Below the pieces are notes generated by a model that had not been told where the DNA came from, searched no databases, and saw only the letters and a program-made list of their open reading frames with translations. A DNA stretch of 8,501 bases, taken from assembly GCA_020853455.1 (NCBI GenBank), contig JADYYV010000016.1, positions 1 to 8,501 on the forward strand, given 5' to 3'. The stretch comes from Alphaproteobacteria bacterium. Lineage in GTDB: Bacteria > Pseudomonadota > Alphaproteobacteria > Micavibrionales > UBA2020. Numbering within the stretch: position 1 is the stretch's first letter; each line of letters begins with the position of its first letter. Of this stretch, positions 4,449 through 8,501 are shown one piece after another. The position numbers were made by a program, and so were the translations under genes.

Positions 4449-6812
4449 ATGGCTGACGAAACCAAGAAATCCAACATCGACCTGGGGCCCAGCTCCGACT
4501 ACCTGATCCGCGGCACTGACTACCTTGCTAAACATCCCGAATTCAAACTGGTCGGTCGCGACCAGGACCTGAAAGAAGTCTCCAACGTCCTGATGCGCAA
4601 AGAAGCCAACAACCTGATCCTGACGGGCATGCCCGGGGTGGGTGTCTCGGCGGTCGTCATGGGGCTGCAGGCCTCTAAAGAAGACACCAGCACGCCCTTC
4701 GATATCGTGGGCAAGCGTTTCTACTGGCTTGATACCGACGCGCTGTTCGCGCTCGGCGACAGCACCAAAATCAGCGAAGCATTCCAGAAGACCCTTGCGA
4801 CCCTCAAGCGCGATCCCGATACGGTACTGGTGATCGAAGATGCGCGCGGCTTCGTCGATGGCGCCCGTAACAACGGCAACACCAACCTGATCAACTCGCT
4901 GATGCGCGAATTGCGCAGCCCGGACCTGCAGGCGATTTTCGAAACCCGCGACACCGATCTGGCGGAAGTCCTGAAGGCCCATGCCGATCTTCGCGACCAG
5001 TTCACGCTGAAGGAAATCAAGGAACCGGAACGCGCGGTCTTAAGCGAAATCGCCCGCAGCGGCGCGACCGGCCTGGAACACTACCACGGCGTCAAAATCT
5101 CGGATGAAGCTTTGAAATCCGCGATTGACCTGACCAACAAATACGTCATCCGCGAACTGGATGCCGCCCAGCCCAAGCGTACCTTCATGCTGCTGGAAAG
5201 CGCCCTGACAGCGTTGCGCCATAAAGCGCACTCCGCCCCGATGGAGCTGGATGGCCTGAACGCCACCCTGACAGCCATCGATGCGGCACTTGCCGGCAAA
5301 CCGACGCCTGAACTGGCCGGCAAATCGGCGGACGAACTGACCACCCTGAAACACGAAACGGTTAGCGAGATTGCCGATACCGAAGCGTCGTGGGAAGCCC
5401 GCCAGACGAAGCTGCGCAAGCTTTATAAAGACCAGCGCAAAGGCGAGGAAGAAATCCGCGCGATCGACCGCAAAATCGAGGAAGAGCGCCTGAAGCAGAT
5501 CGAGGCCGGCAAGCAGCTGGAGACGAACGAGAAGGCAGGCGTTGACTCCGAAGGCGAAACCGCAACCCGCGGGCTGCAGTTCAAGCTTTCGAAAAGCGGC
5601 TTCAAGGGCACGGCCGAGAACGAACTGAACGAACAGCGCGCCGCCTGGGTGCGTCTGGTCGCCGACAACAAGGCGCAGTTCAAGGCGATCACGGACGAAG
5701 TGAATGCCAAGATCGAACTGAAGCCGGAACATATCCTTGGCGAATTCAGCCGCCTGTCGGGTGTTCCCGTCGCGCGTCTGGGTCAGGACGAAACCACGAA
5801 GCTGCTGAACCTCGAAAGCACCCTCGGCAAGCGCGTATTCGGCCAGAAAGAACCCGTCAAGGCGGTTGCCGAAGCGGTCCAGCGCGGTCGTATCGGCCTG
5901 AAAAAGGCGAACAAGCCCATCGGCTCGTTCCTCTTCCTCGGACCCTCCGGCGTCGGTAAAACCGAATTGGCGAAGGCCCTGGCCGAAGCCCTGTTCGGTG
6001 ATGAAGGCTCGCTGAAAACCTACAACATGTCTGAATACCAGGAGAAGCATTCGGTCTCTACCCTGATCGGCGCGCCTCCGGGCTACGAAGGCTACGCGGA
6101 TGGTGGCTTGCTTACCAACAACATGCGCCGCCAGCCTTATGTGGTGAACGTGTTCGACGAGATCGAAAAAGGCCACAAAGACGTCTATGACCTCTTCCTG
6201 CAGATTCTGGACGAGGGCAAGCTGGCGGACCGTCGCGGCATGACGGCATCTTTCGCCAACTCGATCAACATCATGACGTCCAACATCGGCGCGGAACACT
6301 TCCTCGATGAAACCATCGACTTCGAAGAAGCCAAGAAACGCGCGCTGGCTGTTCTGTGGAACCCGGACAAGGAAAACGGCGGCTCCGGCTACCGCCCCGA
6401 ATTCCTGAACCGCTTCACGGGCATCTTCTGCTTCAACCGCCTGGGCGAACCCGAGCTGATCATGATCGCCGACAAGAACCTGAAGGAGATCAACGGCTGG
6501 CTGGCGGAAAAAGGCATCAAGGTGACGATGGATGCCGAAGACATGAAGGAAATGGTCAAGAAGGAATACATCCCGCGCGGTGGCGCTCGTTCGGTGCAGA
6601 AATTCATCGAAGCGAACATCACCTCGGGCGTGACCAAGGAAATCCTGACCAACCCCGACCGCGCCGGCAACCTGCACGCGACCTACGATCCGGATACGCG
6701 CACCAGCAAAGTTGTGCATGAATCGGAAGAGCCGAAGGTGGCTGCACCGCCCGCGAACGAGAACAAGACAGGCATCACCGCACCTGCGGCTGCCGCGTTC
6801 AGGAAAGGGTAA
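4449..6812 (+). CDS. ClpB/Hsp100-like AAA+ protein, inactive D1, active D2
   Basis: 787 residues; ClpB is usually about 860. The usual N-domain is missing: about 34 residues precede the VGRD (35-38) that opens D1. D1 (about 33-255) keeps the fold but not the active site. Walker A reads GMPGVGVS (60-67) with Val66 in place of Lys, and Walker B reads VLVIED (126-131) instead of hydrophobic-DE. A charged middle region (about 285-420) stands where the ClpB M-domain would be. D2 (about 455-740) looks fully active: Walker A GPSGVGKT (498-505), Walker B VFDE (568-571), sensor-1 TSN (610-612), arginine finger in RPEFLNR (649-655), sensor-2 Arg714 in GGAR. The D2 pore loop is GYEGY (545-549), where ClpB has GYVGY. 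The tail carries KVAAP (763-767) and KTGI (773-776). Family members thread proteins through a hexamer using ATP; here one ring would hydrolyse and D1 would be structural. Cytoplasmic. Shine-Dalgarno AAAGGA is 10 nt upstream. Calling it clpB would be misleading. Confidence 0.92.
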   Translation: MADETKKSNIDLGPSSDYLIRGTDYLAKHPEFKLVGRDQDLKEVSNVLMRKEANNLILTGMPGVGVSAVVMGLQASKEDTSTPFDIVGKRFYWLDTDALFALGDSTKISEAFQKTLATLKRDPDTVLVIEDARGFVDGARNNGNTNLINSLMRELRSPDLQAIFETRDTDLAEVLKAHADLRDQFTLKEIKEPERAVLSEIARSGATGLEHYHGVKISDEALKSAIDLTNKYVIRELDAAQPKRTFMLLESALTALRHKAHSAPMELDGLNATLTAIDAALAGKPTPELAGKSADELTTLKHETVSEIADTEASWEARQTKLRKLYKDQRKGEEEIRAIDRKIEEERLKQIEAGKQLETNEKAGVDSEGETATRGLQFKLSKSGFKGTAENELNEQRAAWVRLVADNKAQFKAITDEVNAKIELKPEHILGEFSRLSGVPVARLGQDETTKLLNLESTLGKRVFGQKEPVKAVAEAVQRGRIGLKKANKPIGSFLFLGPSGVGKTELAKALAEALFGDEGSLKTYNMSEYQEKHSVSTLIGAPPGYEGYADGGLLTNNMRRQPYVVNVFDEIEKGHKDVYDLFLQILDEGKLADRRGMTASFANSINIMTSNIGAEHFLDETIDFEEAKKRALAVLWNPDKENGGSGYRPEFLNRFTGIFCFNRLGEPELIMIADKNLKEINGWLAEKGIKVTMDAEDMKEMVKKEYIPRGGARSVQKFIEANITSGVTKEILTNPDRAGNLHATYDPDTRTSKVVHESEEPKVAAPPANENKTGITAPAAAAFRKG

Positions 6813-6819
6813 TGAAATT

Positions 6820-6869
6820 AGCCAAGAGGCGGTTTGTTATCAATGACTTGTAACAAGCCGCCTCGGGCT
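6820..6869 (+). terminator. Long hairpin after the AAA+ gene, possible terminator
   Basis: GAGGCGG plus TTTGTTA (6826-6839) pairs with TAACAAG plus CCGCCTC (6851-6864): 14 bp with one G-U and an 11-nt loop. AGCC (6820-6823) and GGCT (6866-6869) extend it after a small internal loop. The stem starts only about 8 nt after the stop codon. Downstream sequence is A/T-rich with TTTT at 6887-6890, but the U-run is not adjacent, so termination may be partial. Whether the membrane-protein gene needs its own promoter depends on this. Confidence 0.55.
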
Positions 6870-6889
6870 GAAATCTCTTGATTTAATTT

Positions 6890-6926
6890 TACATATCATG
6901 TACAAGTAGAGGTACTTGGATATGAT
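6890..6926 (+). promoter_or_regulatory. Two adjacent inverted repeats and a possible promoter
   Basis: TACAT-atc-ATGTA (6890-6902) and CAAGTA-gagg-TACTTG (6903-6918) lie side by side and are followed by a good -10-like TATGAT (6921-6926, five of six). The best -35 is TGTACA (6899-6904, four matches, 16-nt spacing). The implied start is near 6933, about 38 nt before ATG 6971. The repeats would be suitable operator sites. Promoter call is tentative. Confidence 0.35.
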
Positions 6927-6931
6927 ATAAA

Positions 6932-6945
6932 GCCCGAAAACGGGC
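6932..6945 (+). other. Small leader hairpin
   Basis: GCCCG-aaaa-CGGGC forms a 5-bp GC stem with a four-A loop, ending 9 nt before Shine-Dalgarno AAAGGA (6955-6960). Its place resembles the hairpin before the AAA+ gene (4409-4428), suggesting similar 5' mRNA stabilisation or translational control. Confidence 0.4.
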
Positions 6946-6970
6946 GAAGACACAAAAGGAATGGCACAGA

Positions 6971-7864
6971 ATGGCTGACGGTTACGATAGCGACAGGACA
7001 GACGAGATTATTCGCAGGGCACGCGCCGCGGTTGGCCGCAGCGGCCCGGTGGGTGAAGCGCCCGGTTCGGTGATCGGCAATACGCTGAAAGACGTCAAGG
7101 AAGGCGTCGAGAATATCAAGGCGGTCAAGGCGACCGCAGACGAGGCCAAGGGCGCATTCACGCTGGTCAAGCAGCTCGCGCTGGCAACCTGGAATTTCGT
7201 GAACAAGCTGTGGCCGGTACGCGCCTACAAATGGCTTGAACAAAAACTGACCACCAAAAAAGACAAGGAAACGGGGGAGCGTCGCGTGACGCGCCCGAAA
7301 ATGCGTCTTGGCATGCGCCTTGCCACTGCATTTATGCTTTCCGCCATGATCCCCGGCATGATCGGCGTTCCCGCCCGTAACGTCGCCGAAGTGGGCGTAG
7401 ATGGTTTCAGGATGGGTACGACGCTGCATACCGAAGTCGTGCGCCTGAACGATACCAAGAACTCGTCCGACAACGATAACGTCTGGACCATCACCGGCAA
7501 CCGTTTCCACAACGGCGCGGAAACCCCGATGATCTGGAAGGTCAAGACCAGCATCCCGAACGATTTGTGGAGCCTGACGCATACCGGCAATCCGGTATTT
7601 TATCCCGATGATGTGACCGCGCCTGTGGCGCCCGGTGCGAACGACCTTTACCGCATTACGACCTACGGCGTGCGCTGGCGCGTGGCCGACTGGCTGCAGG
7701 CTTTCCCGCAGATCGTGCATGTGGAAAAACTGAATGCACAGGAAGCGGCGGATTTCAACGCAGCCGCAGCCCGTCAGGTTCAGGCCGCAGCACAGGCACA
7801 GCAAGTGGCTCAACCCGGCGCGCAAACAACCGCACCGCAACCCGCACGCGCGCCCGGCAGATAA
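6971..7864 (+). CDS. Single-pass membrane protein, possible DUF1523-like domain
   Basis: 297 residues. Residues 1-111 are soluble and charged, with a helical part (38-92) and a basic stretch (91-116). One membrane helix follows at about 113-134 (core ATAFMLSAMIPGMIGV); basic residues before it predict the N-terminus inside. Residues 135-255 would be periplasmic: TEVVRLNDT (154-162), NVWTITGN (170-177), YRITTYGVRWRV (227-238) and QAFPQIVHVE (243-252). Their order and spacing recall DUF1523 proteins (a YGWR motif, then an FPN-type motif near the end), though the match is from memory. The tail (260-297) is Ala/Gln/Pro-rich. ATG 6971 is chosen because AAAGGA (6955-6960) lies 10 nt upstream; the ATG at 6961 hits a stop after five codons. 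Probable envelope anchor for the AAA+/coiled-coil partners (inference from gene order only). Its own function is unknown. Confidence 0.85.
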   Translation: MADGYDSDRTDEIIRRARAAVGRSGPVGEAPGSVIGNTLKDVKEGVENIKAVKATADEAKGAFTLVKQLALATWNFVNKLWPVRAYKWLEQKLTTKKDKETGERRVTRPKMRLGMRLATAFMLSAMIPGMIGVPARNVAEVGVDGFRMGTTLHTEVVRLNDTKNSSDNDNVWTITGNRFHNGAETPMIWKVKTSIPNDLWSLTHTGNPVFYPDDVTAPVAPGANDLYRITTYGVRWRVADWLQAFPQIVHVEKLNAQEAADFNAAAARQVQAAAQAQQVAQPGAQTTAPQPARAPGR

Positions 7865-7891
7865 GTTTAGCGAAGACGACTGGACGAAAAA

Positions 7892-7920
7892 GGCCGCCCC
7901 GGAACAGGGCGGTCTTTTTT
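7892..7920 (+). terminator. Rho-independent terminator closing the cassette
   Basis: CCGCCC (7894-7899) pairs with GGGCGG (7907-7912) around a 7-nt loop; G-T and G-C pairs extend it to 7892-7914. Six or more Ts follow directly (7915-7921) and As precede the stem. This is the only canonical intrinsic terminator in the window and marks the end of the rightward transcription unit. Confidence 0.92.
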
Positions 7921-7956
7921 TATTGTCTATATATTATTAGCTAAGAACAGCAGTTT

Positions 7957-7975
7957 AAGAACGATTCTCATTAAT
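7957..7975. promoter_or_regulatory. Weak Fur-box-like site before the metal exporter
   Basis: The 19-mer AAGAACGATTCTCATTAAT agrees with the classical Fur-box consensus at 12 of 19 positions by direct comparison. It lies about 40 nt before the exporter start, in an AT-rich stretch. A metal-sensing regulator would fit the gene, but the match is imperfect and no -35/-10 pair is clear. Confidence 0.22.
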
Positions 7976-8016
7976 AAGGGTTGTGCCTGCCTTTGGCTTT
8001 CAGGTAAATTTGCCTC

Positions 8017-8501
8017 ATGCATCAGGGCCACGATCATAAACATGGCGAAGACTGTAACCACGGCGGTGGTGGCGGGCATCATCATGCGCATGACCACAAA
8101 CACGACCACAAGCATGATCATGCCGGTCATGGTCATGCAGGTCATAGTCACGGTATCGGCGGTCATCACCACCACGTACCCAAGAATTTCGACAAAGCTT
8201 TTGCGATTGGCGCGTTCCTGAACCTGTCCTTTGTGGGGGCGGAGCTGACCTATGGCTATCTGGCCAAATCGCTCGCGCTGATTGCCGATGCCGTCCACAA
8301 TTTCGCCGATGTCGTCGGCCTGCTGCTGGCCTGGGGCGCGGCATGGCTTGCGCGCCGCGCGCCGACAGATGAACGTACATTCGGTTATCGCCGCGCGTCG
8401 ATCCTTGCGGCGCTTGCGAATGCCTGCACGCTTTTCTTTGCGATCGGCGCGATTATTATAGAAGCTTTGCAGCGTTTCGCATCGCCCGCGCCGCTGAATG
8501 C
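8017..8501 (+). CDS. CDF-family metal cation exporter (N-terminal part)
   Basis: 161 full codons are present; the gene runs off the right edge. Residues 1-53 hold 22 histidines in runs such as HHHAHDHKHDHKHDH, a cytoplasmic metal-binding segment. Membrane helices follow: helix 1 about 60-82 (FLNLSFVGAELTYGYLA), helix 2 about 86-112 with the CDF metal site in ADAVHNFADVVGLLLAWGA (His94 and Asp98, HxxxD form, typical of zinc transport), and helix 3 about 127-150 after the conserved FGYRRASILAALANA. CDF proteins are inner-membrane antiporters that expel Zn, Co, Cd or Ni in exchange for protons; the exact metal is not decidable here, and DmeF- or CzcD-type is most likely. The second transmembrane metal site lies beyond the window. 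The start is weakly supported (AGG about 13 nt upstream) but the His-rich region begins directly after it. It follows a strong terminator, so is transcribed separately. Confidence 0.93.
   Translation, partial: MHQGHDHKHGEDCNHGGGGGHHHAHDHKHDHKHDHAGHGHAGHSHGIGGHHHHVPKNFDKAFAIGAFLNLSFVGAELTYGYLAKSLALIADAVHNFADVVGLLLAWGAAWLARRAPTDERTFGYRRASILAALANACTLFFAIGAIIIEALQRFASPAPLN

Noticed and set aside
3047..6719. Long antisense open frames, for example 4369-3047 and 6719-5040 on the minus strand
   Set aside because: They mirror the coiled-coil and AAA+ genes, whose codon pattern leaves few antisense stops; their products are low-complexity and match no family, while the plus-strand proteins carry clear motifs.
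4449..6812. Type VI secretion ClpV or housekeeping ClpB
   Set aside because: No T6SS genes flank it, there is no N-domain, and the dead D1 site argues against housekeeping ClpB.
6896..7840. A 314-codon minus-strand frame opposite the membrane-protein gene
   Set aside because: Shadow of the plus-strand gene, which has a Shine-Dalgarno, membrane helix and downstream terminator.
8041..8180. CRISPR-like or tandem repeat suggested by many CAT/CAC/GAC triplets
   Set aside because: The repetition comes from the His/Asp/Gly-rich N-terminus of the exporter; there are no unique spacers.
7927..8380. Minus-strand frames opposite the metal exporter, including a Met/Val-rich one
   Set aside because: They are the antisense of the His-rich and membrane segments of an unmistakable CDF protein.

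Overview
The window reads as chromosomal DNA of a fairly GC-rich Gram-negative bacterium. Protein flavour (a DmeF/CzcD-type metal exporter, a possible DUF1523-like membrane protein) and codon use favouring C or G in third positions make an alphaproteobacterium the best guess. This is inference; no rRNA or other phylogenetic marker is present.

Layout: (1) 1-903, minus strand, the N-terminal 301 residues of an ankyrin-repeat protein that runs off the left edge. (2) 904-1061, a divergent intergenic region with a good sigma70-type promoter facing right and a perfect 14-bp palindrome over its -10 element. (3) 1062-1886, a vWA-like protein whose metal site is degenerate. (4) 1887-2593, a 707-bp non-coding stretch with a hairpin, a near-perfect direct repeat, a second TTGACA promoter candidate with a dyad in its spacer, a series of RNA-type hairpins ending in a U-run, and three 9-bp repeats before the next start codon. 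(5) 2594-4333, a 579-residue coiled-coil protein, perhaps a distant TelA relative. (6) 4449-6812, a ClpB/Hsp100-like double AAA+ protein without the usual N-domain, with a dead first ATPase site and an intact second one. (7) 6971-7864, a single-pass membrane protein with a probable periplasmic domain, closed by a textbook Rho-independent terminator at 7892-7920. (8) 8017-8501, the start of a His-rich CDF-family metal exporter that runs off the right edge.

Genes 3, 5, 6 and 7 look like one functional cassette. They point the same way, all start MA(D/E/N), three of them have a Shine-Dalgarno exactly 10 nt before ATG (the fourth similar), and all carry Pro/Ala-rich C-terminal tails. The coiled-coil protein and the AAA+ protein share a C-terminal pattern (KVAAP, then KTGI-x-A, then F-x-K). 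Strong hairpins without proper U-tracts separate the cistrons and may set their relative expression. A reasonable model is an Hsp100-type remodelling ATPase (one live ring) working with a large helical partner, a vWA adaptor and a membrane anchor, loosely like the TelA/TerY/AAA+ stress-response gene sets. I do not recognise this exact combination as a named system. The ankyrin gene and the metal exporter appear to be independent flanking genes.
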